DNA of 16,688 nt from Lachnospiraceae bacterium UBA7060 (GCA_002493835.1 DLAA01000027.1:1-16688), one strand, 5' to 3'; positions 6,916 through 14,236 are shown, counted from the stretch's first letter. Notes: a model not told the origin generated them from the letters alone. Translations and numbers: made by a program.

Positions 6916-7405
6916 GAAACTGCTGTTTGGAAAAAGCAATCTGGATGAGATGCAGGAACTGGCTCTTTTAAAAATTGAAAGAAATGGATTCTGGATCGGA
7001 TTTTGGGGACTGGTACTCTCTATGGCTGTTCAAGCTGCTCTGGCTGACCCTTCGGAAGGTTTTCAAGAAATACGAGGGGAATGGATCGTATTGATGTGTA
7101 TGGCAGTTTACACAGTAATCGCCTGCGTACGCAACGGCATCTGGGACAGACGCATACCTGCCACACCTAAGGCCAACATCGCTGTGAGCCTGTTCTCTGC
7201 TACAGTGACTGCTCTTATTTTGAGTCTGCTCTCTTACAAAAACTATCAGGAACCTGTTACCGCTGTTTATACCTTTGTAATACAGTTTATTCTTCTTAGC
7301 ATAGTGCTGATTGTGACACTTTCTTTCACTACTGCTCTCTACCACAAAAAAAGACAAAAGCTTGATGAGGAGAATGACAGCATTTCTTCAAAACAGAAAC
7401 AATAA
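6905..7405 (+). CDS. Four-helix integral membrane protein, partner of the XRE regulator
   Basis: A 166-residue protein with four hydrophobic segments (about 25-44, 57-78, 89-108 and 119-142 in this start) and basic or acidic ends (KKRQK, EENDS). I start at ATG 6905 (MNLKKLLFGK) because GGGAGGAAG lies just upstream; an upstream ATG at 6878 lies inside the XRE coding end and has no site. The gene overlaps the XRE gene by 11 nt. Function is unknown. Membrane partners in such pairs may sense envelope state or antimicrobial stress, but nothing here proves it. It converges with the next gene with only 5 nt between stops, and no clear terminator fits in the gap. Confidence 0.8.
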   Translation: MNLKKLLFGKSNLDEMQELALLKIERNGFWIGFWGLVLSMAVQAALADPSEGFQEIRGEWIVLMCMAVYTVIACVRNGIWDRRIPATPKANIAVSLFSATVTALILSLLSYKNYQEPVTAVYTFVIQFILLSIVLIVTLSFTTALYHKKRQKLDEENDSISSKQKQ

Positions 7406-7410
7406 CTTTT

Positions 7411-8145
7411 CTACAAGACCAGTTTTTCCCGTGTCTTTAAAAAAAAGCAAGCGCCCCTGTAATAACCTGCCTCATATAATTTCACAAGAATTTCCCGCAT
7501 TCGCTGGTCAAGTCTATGGTACAATACCGGTTCTTCCCAGCGGATGCCCGACAAATATTCCCTCTGTCTGCTATTAAGGCAGCTTAAGTCTATTTTCCTG
7601 TCACCCTGTCTTCCTCCTTGCATGTTTTGACCACATTGATCAACATTTAAAAACGAAAAAGAACAGGACATGTAGCTGCACTCCTCACCATTCTCTTCAC
7701 ATTTTTTATATATCAGCTCTGTCAGTTTTCCGTCACTTCTATACTCATAGGCAGATTCTCTCCACAAAATATCCTGTAATTGCGCCTTTTCCTTTTGGTG
7801 TGACAAAAATGTCAAATCTGACGATTTTGTCACTCCTTTTTGACCATTATAGTCAGAAGAAGCTTTCCGCCATGTACGTCTCCCATAAGAATCCTGCTCC
7901 TGAATAAACTGTTCTCGCCTGGCAAATATTCTCATTGACGGCTCCTCTCGCAAAAGAACACTGCTTTCAAACAGATATTCCATCATAAGCTTCTGCACTT
8001 TAGCCCGGGACGCCGGATAATCCAACCGGTCACATATTTGCTGCAAAGTGTAACCAATATCTGTAAGATGTCTGACCGCGCCGCCACAGGCCGCATCCGT
8101 GACAAAATTTGACAACGCCGTCTGAAAATATTCGGGCCTGTCCAT
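7411..8145 (-). CDS. Unrecognised 244-residue protein
   Basis: I do not recognise a family. The N-terminal ~60 residues (HLTDIGYTLQQICDRLDYPASRAKVQKLM) look like a helix-turn-helix-type helical segment. The middle is polar and Ser/Glu/Lys-rich with scattered cysteines (ECSYMSCSF, DQCGQNMQGG). The C-terminus (LNSRQREYLSGIRW, YHRLDQRMREILVKLYEAGYYRGACFFL) is helical and looks conserved. There is no signal peptide or membrane segment. GGGAGG lies 9 nt before the ATG. It follows nth in the same direction across a 73-nt gap with a hairpin, so it may belong to that transcript. A 34-bp palindrome lies within it, and ATGTCAAAT on the minus strand sits between the Shine-Dalgarno and the start. Confidence 0.75.
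   Translation of the reverse strand: MDRPEYFQTALSNFVTDAACGGAVRHLTDIGYTLQQICDRLDYPASRAKVQKLMMEYLFESSVLLREEPSMRIFARREQFIQEQDSYGRRTWRKASSDYNGQKGVTKSSDLTFLSHQKEKAQLQDILWRESAYEYRSDGKLTELIYKKCEENGEECSYMSCSFSFLNVDQCGQNMQGGRQGDRKIDLSCLNSRQREYLSGIRWEEPVLYHRLDQRMREILVKLYEAGYYRGACFFLKTREKLVL
7800..7833. repeat. 34-bp imperfect palindrome inside the unrecognised gene
   Basis: GTGACAAAAATGTCA (7800-7814) and TGACGATTTTGTCAC (7819-7833) match at 13 of 15 positions around an AATC centre. It includes ATGTCAAAT (7809-7817), the same 9-mer found in the XRE operator. It could be an intragenic protein-binding site or an mRNA hairpin. Confidence 0.6.
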
Positions 8146-8184
8146 TTGACATGTCCTCCCTTAATCTCCCATTCCCTCAATTAA

Positions 8185-8210
8185 GATTCTGCCTGCCATC
8201 AGGCAAAATC
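8185..8210 (-). terminator. Strong hairpin between nth and the unrecognised gene
   Basis: On the minus strand GATTTTGCCTG-ATGG-CAGGCAGAATC forms an 11-bp stem with one G-U pair and a tetraloop. It begins 8 nt after the nth stop. Only TTAATT follows, so it is a weak terminator at best, or an mRNA-stabilising or processing element. Confidence 0.45.
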
Positions 8211-8218
8211 ATATCCCA

Positions 8219-8851
8219 TCAAATCCTCTGTTTACAAATATCCATCAGGCAGCATTTGTCACAGTAAGGCTTTGTCCGGGCCGTGCACACTTCCCTGCCG
8301 TGCAGCACAAACCTATGACACAAATCGTTTCCCTCCTTAGGCGGCACAATCTTCCACAGCTCCATCTCGACTTTTTTCGGATCTTTGATTCCGTCCACCA
8401 AGCCGATTCGATTACACAGTCTAATACAATGGGTATCCGTGACAATGGCAGGTTTCCCGAACACATCCCCCATAATTAGGTTAGCGCTTTTTCTGCCCAC
8501 ACCTGGAAGTTTTAACAAGGTGTCGAAGTCATCCGGTACTCTGCCGCCGTAAACCTCCTTGATCTGTCTCATACAGGCGCTGATATCTCTGGCCTTACTC
8601 TTCCCCAGCCCACAGGGATGTACAATGGCTTCAATCTCCTCCACTGGGGCTGCCGCTAACGCATCCACATCCGGAAACTTTTCATACAGTTTCTCTACCA
8701 CCACATTGACTCTCGCGTCCGTGCACTGCGCCGCCAGCCTCACACTGACAAGTAACTTCCAGGCCTCGTTATAGTAAAGCGTACACCCTGCGTCTGGATA
8801 CGCCTGCTTCAGTCTCTCAATCACGGCAAGTGCCAGCTCTTTTTTTCTCAT
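8219..8851 (-). CDS. nth: Endonuclease III (DNA glycosylase/AP lyase)
   Basis: A 210-residue base-excision repair enzyme that removes oxidised pyrimidines and cuts the abasic strand. The helix-hairpin-helix LPGVGRKSA (115-123) carries the catalytic Lys121, and VTDTH supplies Asp139. The C-terminal [4Fe-4S] cysteines are 189, 197, 200 and 206, giving C-X7-C-X2-C-X5-C, one residue longer in the first gap than the E. coli spacing, with an extra Cys at 201. Length is normal. The ATG overlaps the TGA of the upstream hydrolase (ATGA), indicating translational coupling, and AAGGAG lies 11 nt upstream. Confidence 0.95.
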   Translation of the reverse strand: MRKKELALAVIERLKQAYPDAGCTLYYNEAWKLLVSVRLAAQCTDARVNVVVEKLYEKFPDVDALAAAPVEEIEAIVHPCGLGKSKARDISACMRQIKEVYGGRVPDDFDTLLKLPGVGRKSANLIMGDVFGKPAIVTDTHCIRLCNRIGLVDGIKDPKKVEMELWKIVPPKEGNDLCHRFVLHGREVCTARTKPYCDKCCLMDICKQRI

Positions 8852-9384
8852 TGTAATTTTTTCTCCTTAATGATCTCTATCTGACACATTTTCATGGCCT
8901 CCAACGCATTATGATGGCTCTGCGGTGTGACGCCAGCGCAGCATTCCGCATTAATCTGTACCGTCACTTCCGGCAGAAAAGCCTTGATTATCATAGCGTT
9001 AGAAATAACACAAATATCCGTACAAAGTCCTACCAGCATAACACTCTGCAGGTCTTCCATTTCCTTCAAATACTGCGCCAACTCCACAGAACCAAAGGTA
9101 AGCTTATCAAAAATTTTGACATCATCACCTTGCAGCTGTCTCAATTCTTCTCTGATCTGCCACCCTTCTGTTTCTTTAATGCAATGCTTCACAGGCAGCT
9201 TTGTACCCTCCTGCGTGTTGAGATAATCCTCAAAGTGGGTATCCCTCGTATACACTACTTCTCCATCAAAATTTTGGATCTGTGCCGCAACCTTTTCGAC
9301 AATCGCCTCCGCCTCCTTTGTGCCAAGTGCGCCATCGATAAAATCATTCTGCATATCAATCACTGCTAAAACTTTTTGTGCCAT
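8848..9384 (-). CDS. Isochorismatase-family cysteine hydrolase, nicotinamidase-like
   Basis: A 178-residue hydrolase with the family triad: Asp10 (VIDMQNDF), Lys94 (FDKLTFGS) and nucleophile Cys125 (CTDICVISNA). Likely metal ligands are Asp48 and His50 (TRDTHFEDY), Glu59 and His67 (KLPVKHC), a layout seen in nicotinamidases. If so, it converts nicotinamide to nicotinate for NAD salvage; other amide substrates of the family are possible. GGAGG lies 6 nt before the ATG. Its stop overlaps the nth start by ATGA, so the two proteins are made together. Confidence 0.85.
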   Translation of the reverse strand: MAQKVLAVIDMQNDFIDGALGTKEAEAIVEKVAAQIQNFDGEVVYTRDTHFEDYLNTQEGTKLPVKHCIKETEGWQIREELRQLQGDDVKIFDKLTFGSVELAQYLKEMEDLQSVMLVGLCTDICVISNAMIIKAFLPEVTVQINAECCAGVTPQSHHNALEAMKMCQIEIIKEKKLQ

Positions 9385-9568
9385 ATTTATCCTCCTTCTT
9401 TACAATTCCACTACGCCAAGGTTTCACCGCAAAACTGCCACATTCCTGCAGTTCCCTATAGAATAACAACAGGACGCACGGTTTTGACTGTAAAATACAG
9501 CAACACCGCCCGTCCCTGCACAATTTTGTAAAGTGGGAATCTTTCTGATATATCCCACAAACTCCCAC
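9385..9568 (-). other. Intergenic region with small hairpins between the S1-domain gene and the hydrolase gene
   Basis: No convincing gene. On the minus strand there is a GTGGGA/TCCCAC hairpin (9533-9558) just after the S1 gene, a possible weak terminator with a poor T-run. CTGTA-TTT-TACAG and an AACTGC/GCAGTT pair lie further on. A Cys-rich open frame crosses the region but has no family features. No clear promoter could be placed. Confidence 0.4.
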
Positions 9569-10531
9569 CTATAAATTTAGTTTGGAGAGCAAATCCCCCA
9601 AGCTCGTGGAAACATTTCCCCCAGATGTATACTCCTGCGGCTCCCGCTCCTCATCCACATCCGCCATTACCTCTTCCAAAGCCTTCATGCTGAGACTTAC
9701 CTTATTGTCATTGGTGTTTAAAATCTTCACTTTAACTTTCTGGCCTTCCTTCAAGACCTCACTGGGCTTTTTTATTCTTCGCTGGCAGATCTGAGAAATG
9801 TGCACCAAACCGCTGATTCCATTTCCGAGATTCACAAAAGCCCCATAAGGCATCAAACTCTCCACCACACCCTCCATAACAGTGCCGGGCGCCATCATGG
9901 ATATCCGATGTCTGCGCTCCTCCGCCTCTTTCTCACGGGCCACCGCTTTGCCTGAGAGAACCACCTTATTCTTCTCCCGGTCCACGGTAATCACTTTGAC
10001 CTCAATCTCCCTGCCGACCCAGGATTCCACATTTTCCACATAATCGACAGACAGCTGAGATGCAGGAATGAAAGCTCTCATTCCTTCCAGATAAGCCACC
10101 ACGCCGCTTTTCACGCTCTCCTTGATAGAAACCTTAACAACTGTCTCATCGTCAAGCATCTTTTGTAATTTATCCCAGGCGAGCACATCATTTGCTTCCT
10201 TCTTAGATAACTCAATATTTCCTTCTCCGTCATCCATACGAATTACCGTTGCTTCCACTTCATCGCCCACAGCAATCTTTCCTGCTGAAAGGAAATCTGG
10301 ATCATTGCTCAGATTTTCTGCTTTGATAATCCCTTGTGTATAATATTTTAGATCAAGGATTACCTCCTCCTCGTTCACATCGATCACTGTTCCTTTTATG
10401 ATATCACCCTCATTGATCTTGCGAAACGAAGCTTCCAGCTCTCTCTCGTAATCCTTCATAGTCTCCGTCGTGCCGACCGCTTTCTCTTCCGCAGTCTCCT
10501 CCACAACACTCTCTTTCACTTCCTCACTCAT
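9569..10531 (-). CDS. S1 RNA-binding domain protein (ribosomal protein S1 homologue)
   Basis: A 320-residue protein with an acidic N-terminus, three S1 domains (about 41-113, 131-200 and 216-286) and a flexible tail ending GDLLSKLNL. The third domain has the most typical S1 strand pattern (GVVESLMPYGAFVNLGNGISGLVHISQI). Three domains is fewer than the four to six of classical S1, as in many Firmicute YpfD-type proteins. It should bind mRNA and assist translation or RNA handling. GGAGG lies 7 nt before the ATG. It starts 39 nt after the XRE-membrane regulator on the same strand, so read-through is possible. Confidence 0.9.
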   Translation of the reverse strand: MSEEVKESVVEETAEEKAVGTTETMKDYERELEASFRKINEGDIIKGTVIDVNEEEVILDLKYYTQGIIKAENLSNDPDFLSAGKIAVGDEVEATVIRMDDGEGNIELSKKEANDVLAWDKLQKMLDDETVVKVSIKESVKSGVVAYLEGMRAFIPASQLSVDYVENVESWVGREIEVKVITVDREKNKVVLSGKAVAREKEAEERRHRISMMAPGTVMEGVVESLMPYGAFVNLGNGISGLVHISQICQRRIKKPSEVLKEGQKVKVKILNTNDNKVSLSMKALEEVMADVDEEREPQEYTSGGNVSTSLGDLLSKLNL

Positions 10532-10570
10532 GTTCTCTCCTCCCTCTGTCCCACTCTATTTTTCCATTTC

Positions 10571-11329
10571 TCATTCAGATTTTTCCTTTTTCTCTATCCT
10601 GCAAAAAGCCAGTGCCGCACTCAGGAAAAACCAGGTACCACCAAAGATGCCGATCCTGTCAAGACATAGCACATAAAAATAGAGAATCCCATAGACAAGC
10701 CATCCTGGCATCAAATGCGGGACTGTCGATGAATCAAAATAACCCTGCCTGTTCCTCATTTGCTCCAAGAGGCAGCACTGATAAGCCATTTCCGCACCCA
10801 GCCACAGCGTCAGTACAGCCGCCACAGCCAGACACACCGCCAGCACATAAGATACAAAACGGACAATTCTTTGTATCTTTTCCGGTTTCTTTTCCCATAC
10901 ACGGATCCCCACCAGCTCCCTGCCCGCCTCAACGACCGCCCAGCCAAAAAACATCATAGCAAAGGGTCGTAGCACATACTGCAGCAAATACATCGGTTCC
11001 ACCGCAAACCGTTTCCATCCATACTCTCTTGCCAGAGGCGTCAAAACCGCAATAGCGGCCTGCAGAACCACAGCAGCAGCCAGAACAATAGCAAGTGTAA
11101 TTTTTTTCTTTCCCCTGTCTGCCTTCTTTCTTGGTCCATAAATCAGATCGTTTATCTCTACACCAAATACCCCTGCAATCTCCAGCAAAAGCTCAATACT
11201 CGGCTCGCTCTTTCCATTTTCATAATTACTGATCGTCTGTCTGGTACAATGCAGGCGCTCCGCCAAATCTTCCTGCGTCAGATTCTTTTCCTTCCTGATT
11301 TTTTTAATATTTTTCCCCACTTCTGCCAT
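10571..11329 (-). CDS. XRE-family regulator fused to a membrane domain
   Basis: A 252-residue protein. Residues 1-65 are an HTH_3 domain (LTQEDLAERLHCTRQTISNYENGKSEPSIELLLEIA). Then come a basic linker (RKKADRGKKK) and about four to five hydrophobic helices from residue 76 to 245, ending in a charged tail. This architecture suggests a membrane-anchored DNA-binding regulator, so the DNA-binding end faces the cytoplasm. GGAGG lies 8 nt upstream of ATG 11329. Targets are unknown; neither itself nor the S1 gene downstream can be excluded. Confidence 0.88.
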   Translation of the reverse strand: MAEVGKNIKKIRKEKNLTQEDLAERLHCTRQTISNYENGKSEPSIELLLEIAGVFGVEINDLIYGPRKKADRGKKKITLAIVLAAAVVLQAAIAVLTPLAREYGWKRFAVEPMYLLQYVLRPFAMMFFGWAVVEAGRELVGIRVWEKKPEKIQRIVRFVSYVLAVCLAVAAVLTLWLGAEMAYQCCLLEQMRNRQGYFDSSTVPHLMPGWLVYGILYFYVLCLDRIGIFGGTWFFLSAALAFCRIEKKEKSE

Positions 11330-11360
11330 GCCAGTTTCCTCCAGTCAGACACTTTTTCAT
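11304..11360 (-). CDS. Possible 18-codon upstream frame overlapping the XRE-membrane gene
   Basis: ATG at 11360 follows AAAGGAG by 4 nt and opens a frame MKKCLTGGNWHGRSGEKY that ends within the XRE gene. The XRE ribosome binding site (GGAGG) is inside this frame, so translation of one could affect the other. An inverted repeat GTCAGA/TCTGAC (11344-11349, 11373-11378) flanks its start. It may be only a chance frame. Confidence 0.2.
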   Translation of the reverse strand: MKKCLTGGNWHGRSGEKY

Positions 11361-11405
11361 GCTGCTCCTTTCTCTGACAATAGCAGTATTTCCCCAAAAA
11401 GTCAC

Positions 11406-11420
11406 GCAAAGAATCTTTGC
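11406..11420 (-). terminator. Short hairpin after the hemerythrin-receiver gene
   Basis: GCAAAG-ATT-CTTTGC on the minus strand begins 3 nt after the stop codon and is followed by GTGAC and TTTTT. A 6-bp stem with the T-run 5 nt away is weak but in the right place. Confidence 0.4.
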
Positions 11421-11423
11421 AGA

Positions 11424-12749
11424 TTATTTTTTACCCAAAATGCCGTCAACAAACTTCTTGATATCCGCCTCCGGCATCGTTTTCAACAAATATCCCCTGG
11501 GCTTTAAGGACATCACCTTCTTAACGCTCTCCGCATCGCCTCTGCCAGTCAGAAAGACAACAGGAATATCCGCAATGTCCTCCTCAGAACGTATCATCTC
11601 AAGTGTCTGCCTGCCGTCGCAGACTGGCATTTCATAATCTAACAATATCAAATCCGGTCTGTTGACTGCTATGCTCTTAATCGCCGCAATACTGGAATTG
11701 CTCTCCAGCATCTCATAGTCATTTCCTAAAAGCCGGACCATATTGCTTCGCATAAAGTCAGAATCGTCAACTACCAGAATCTTCTTCTTTTTTTCGCTGT
11801 CCAAATATTTTTTAATCTGACCCATAGCATTTCGTGCATTAATCGGGGACACAATCTTCCCCTTTTCCGTTTCGGCGGTGATCGCACTGAACGTAAAATA
11901 TCCCGATCCCGTATCAAATAGCAGACTGCAGAAAGGATGTACCCTCTCAAAAGAAGTCACCAGCTGATCATAGGTCAGCAGAGACTCGCCCTCCAACTCA
12001 AACCATTCCAGCTGCGTGAAGCATTCTCTAATTTTTTCCAGCATCTGCCTAGAAATATAACGAGTGATATTAATCACCATATCGTCTACCTTCAAGTACT
12101 GTGAACCCATCAGATCACTAATCACCTTGAGAAGAAGCCTTTCCTCAATCGCAAGAATGATCTCCCACCGCTCCTTTTTTTTCCCTTGGTAAGTAAAACG
12201 ATAGCAGACCGTCTTCTCGATCGCCTCGCCACTGTACTGCCTGCTGATCGCCTTGGCCTTCAGCTGAAACATTTCCTGGAACAGCTGAACAATCGTCTGC
12301 TCCAGAGCATCTATCTCCTTTGCTGCAGGGATATTCGACCACCTATTCAGTTTCTTTCCTGCAATTGCTAGATCTTCCGTCTGCGTATGGGCCACCAGCC
12401 AGCCGATGCTGACACCCAGAAAATGTCTCATCGCCTCATCTGAATAGTTCGTATCCTCCAGTTCATCCTCCAGCGCAGGAAGTGTATTGTTTTGAAAATC
12501 TTCGTGGAGGCGCTTATGTATCTCGAAATCACTGTAGTTAATAGATCTCATATAGGCCTCTTCATGCTGAAAATGCTCGAGCACATGGTTTTTCATGTAC
12601 TTGATACCTTCCCGGCACACCCACTCTCTTTTTTCTTCATTTTCACTGAGATTTAACAGTTTATTGATGGTTGCAAAGAGCTGCTTATGCTCCTTGTCAA
12701 TAAAATCCACGCCAATCTCATACCGCGTATTCCATGGAATAGTCTTCAC
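11424..12749 (-). CDS. Hemerythrin / CheX-like / receiver-domain fusion signalling protein
   Basis: A 441-residue three-part protein. Residues 1-135 are a bacteriohemerythrin with all diiron ligands visible: His21 (DKEHKQLF), His55/His59 and Glu63 (HVLEHFQHEE), His78 and His82 (HKRLHEDF), His121 and Asp126. Residues about 165-310 resemble a CheX-like chemotaxis phosphatase fold, but the ExxN catalytic motif is not clear. Residues 322-441 are a receiver domain with the acidic pair at 328-329, phospho-acceptor Asp371 (LILLDYEMP), Thr401 and Lys423. It probably links oxygen or iron-redox sensing to two-component or motility signalling. GTG start with AAAGGAGG 5 nt upstream. It has its own promoter and a leader hairpin. 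Confidence 0.88.
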   Translation of the reverse strand: MKTIPWNTRYEIGVDFIDKEHKQLFATINKLLNLSENEEKREWVCREGIKYMKNHVLEHFQHEEAYMRSINYSDFEIHKRLHEDFQNNTLPALEDELEDTNYSDEAMRHFLGVSIGWLVAHTQTEDLAIAGKKLNRWSNIPAAKEIDALEQTIVQLFQEMFQLKAKAISRQYSGEAIEKTVCYRFTYQGKKKERWEIILAIEERLLLKVISDLMGSQYLKVDDMVINITRYISRQMLEKIRECFTQLEWFELEGESLLTYDQLVTSFERVHPFCSLLFDTGSGYFTFSAITAETEKGKIVSPINARNAMGQIKKYLDSEKKKKILVVDDSDFMRSNMVRLLGNDYEMLESNSSIAAIKSIAVNRPDLILLDYEMPVCDGRQTLEMIRSEEDIADIPVVFLTGRGDAESVKKVMSLKPRGYLLKTMPEADIKKFVDGILGKK

Positions 12750-12762
12750 GTCATCCTCCTTT

Positions 12763-12781
12763 GTGAAGGCTCCGCCTTCAC
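12763..12781 (-). promoter_or_regulatory. Perfect 8-bp hairpin with GGA loop next to a Shine-Dalgarno
   Basis: On the minus strand GTGAAGGC-GGA-GCCTTCAC is followed at once by AAAGGAGG and the GTG start at 12749. GGA in a loop plus GGA in the Shine-Dalgarno is the arrangement recognised by CsrA in known targets. Otherwise it could be a stabilising 5' structure. Confidence 0.55.
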
Positions 12782-12820
12782 TTCTTTATTGAAAAAATAT
12801 CGTTTTCAACTATATCGTAT

Positions 12821-12850
12821 ATTGTACACCCATTCCGCCCTTTCTGTAAA
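12821..12850 (-). promoter_or_regulatory. Sigma-A-type promoter of the hemerythrin-receiver gene
   Basis: On the minus strand TTTACA (12845-12850), an 18-base spacer and TACAAT (12821-12826), with TG just before the -10. Transcription would start near 12814, giving a leader of about 65 nt. Confidence 0.65.
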
Positions 12851-12876
12851 CCTCAAATCAGGCACACATCCGGCCG

Positions 12877-12935
12877 AAAAAGTGCAAAAAAGGAACCGCC
12901 TTCACCTTCCAAGGCAATCGGTTCCCTTTCGCACT
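12877..12935 (-). terminator. Long terminator hairpin downstream of prfA
   Basis: AGTGC pairs with GCACT at the base and AAGGGAACCG with CGGTTCC-TT above it, with a further GCCTT/AAGGC pairing inside. TTTTT follows the base on the minus strand. It closes the rpmE-prfA gene group. Confidence 0.75.
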
Positions 12936-12942
12936 GTATTCA

Positions 12943-13028
12943 TTTTCTCCCATCTTTACAAGCTTTGCGGCCTTGATCCCCGCGGATCAGGCATTCAGTT
13001 TTCTCCCATCTTTACAAGCTTTGCGGCC
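12943..13028. repeat. 30-bp direct repeat duplicating the 3' end of prfA
   Basis: The 30-bp segment TTTTCTCCCATCTTTACAAG...GCGGCC occurs at 12943-12972 and 12999-13028. The right copy encodes the last residues of RF1 (AAKLVKMGEN). The left copy lies beyond the stop codon. GATCC/GGATC sequences flank both copies and form a small palindrome at 12974-12989. Confidence 0.9.
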
Positions 13029-14071
13029 TGATCCGCTGCAATGCATGCGTCGATAATCTCTTGGATATCTCCGTTCATCACTTTATCCAGCTTGTAGATA
13101 GTCAGGTTGATGCGGTGGTCTGTAACACGTCCCTGTGGGAAATTATAGGTTCTAATCTTCTCGGAGCGGTCACCTGTTCCGATCTGACTTCTTCTAAGCT
13201 CCGCCTCCGCATCATGGCGCTGCTGCTGCTCTATATCATAGAGTTTCGCACGAAGCAGGGCAAACGCTTTCGCCTTATTCTGAATCTGCGACTTCTCGGT
13301 CTGACTATAAACCACAATTCCCGTGGGATAGTGAGTCAAACGCACCGCAGAATCCGTAGTGTTGACACACTGTCCACCGTTTCCGGATGCTCTCATCACA
13401 TCGATCCGTATATCCTTATCCTCTATCACAATATCGATATCATCATCCACCTCAGGCATCACGGCTACGCTGATGGTGGAAGTATGAATCCGTCCGCCAG
13501 ATTCTGTCTCCGGCACACGCTGTACCCGGTGCACACCGCTCTCATATTTTAACACGGAATAAGCACCTTGCCCGTCCACCATAAAGGTGACACTCTTCAT
13601 GCCGCCGATTCCGATTTCCTCCACTTCCATGGTCTCCACCTTCCAACGGCGTCCCTCCGCATAGTGCACATACATGCGATAAATCTCTGCCGCAAATAAA
13701 GCCGCCTCGTCACCGCCTGCCCCCGCTCGAATCTCCACAATTACATTCTTATCATCATTAGGATCTTTGGGCAGAAGAAGAATTTTTAGCTCATGTTCCA
13801 GCTCCTCCACGCGCTTCTTTGCCTCAGTAAGTTCTTCTTTCAGCATTTCACGCATATCTTCGTCAGACTCCTCATCCAGCATAGCGAGACTATCTTCAAT
13901 ATCCTGGTTGCATTTCTTATATTCCTTATAGGCGTTGACTATAGGAGTCAGATCACTCTGCTCTTTCATCAATGAGCGAAAACGTTCCTGATTCTCCGCC
14001 ACTGTGGGCTCGCTCAATTCATTCATGATCTCCTCAAATTTTCTGAGCAAATCCTCTAATTTATCAAACAT
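12995..14071 (-). CDS. prfA: Peptide chain release factor 1
   Basis: A 358-residue class I release factor that reads UAA and UAG. The stop-codon-recognition motif is Pro-Glu-Thr (187-189, in VQRVPETESGGRIHTS), as in RF1. The catalytic GGQ is at 232-234 (ASGNGGQCVNTT). I start it at ATG 14071 (MFDKLEDLL), where GGGAGG lies 5 nt upstream; the open frame runs further upstream but would add 31 unusual residues. Its glutamine is the substrate of the PrmC enzyme encoded upstream. The stop codon is followed by a second copy of the gene's own 3' end. Confidence 0.97.
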   Translation of the reverse strand: MFDKLEDLLRKFEEIMNELSEPTVAENQERFRSLMKEQSDLTPIVNAYKEYKKCNQDIEDSLAMLDEESDEDMREMLKEELTEAKKRVEELEHELKILLLPKDPNDDKNVIVEIRAGAGGDEAALFAAEIYRMYVHYAEGRRWKVETMEVEEIGIGGMKSVTFMVDGQGAYSVLKYESGVHRVQRVPETESGGRIHTSTISVAVMPEVDDDIDIVIEDKDIRIDVMRASGNGGQCVNTTDSAVRLTHYPTGIVVYSQTEKSQIQNKAKAFALLRAKLYDIEQQQRHDAEAELRRSQIGTGDRSEKIRTYNFPQGRVTDHRINLTIYKLDKVMNGDIQEIIDACIAADQAAKLVKMGEN

Positions 14072-14236
14072 AACTACCTCCCTGACGAGCATTTCACTGC
14101 GATGCCATGCACCGAAAATAGCAAACTCTCGGCTGCGATCACCGTCTTTGTAATGCTCCTGCACAAAATTTCGTCCGAACTTGTCTGGGTATTAAAACAA
14201 TCAATGCGCCAGCATGATTTTCCAATCTGCTCTCCT
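14072..14236 (-). other. Spacer between prmC and prfA
   Basis: 165 bases with no supported gene; an in-frame extension of prfA runs through it but lacks a ribosome binding site. No clear promoter or terminator was found, so prfA is probably transcribed together with prmC. Confidence 0.5.

Noticed and set aside
8911..9369. Plus-strand 152-residue open frame opposite the hydrolase
   Set aside because: It is antisense to a clear isochorismatase-family gene and shows no motif or ribosome binding site.
9356..9568. Cys-rich 70-residue minus-strand frame between the S1 and hydrolase genes
   Set aside because: Runs into the hydrolase gene in another frame and has no family feature; it appears to be chance.
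14072..14164. 31-residue N-terminal extension of RF1
   Set aside because: No ribosome binding site. The ATG at 14071 has GGGAGG and gives the normal RF1 length.
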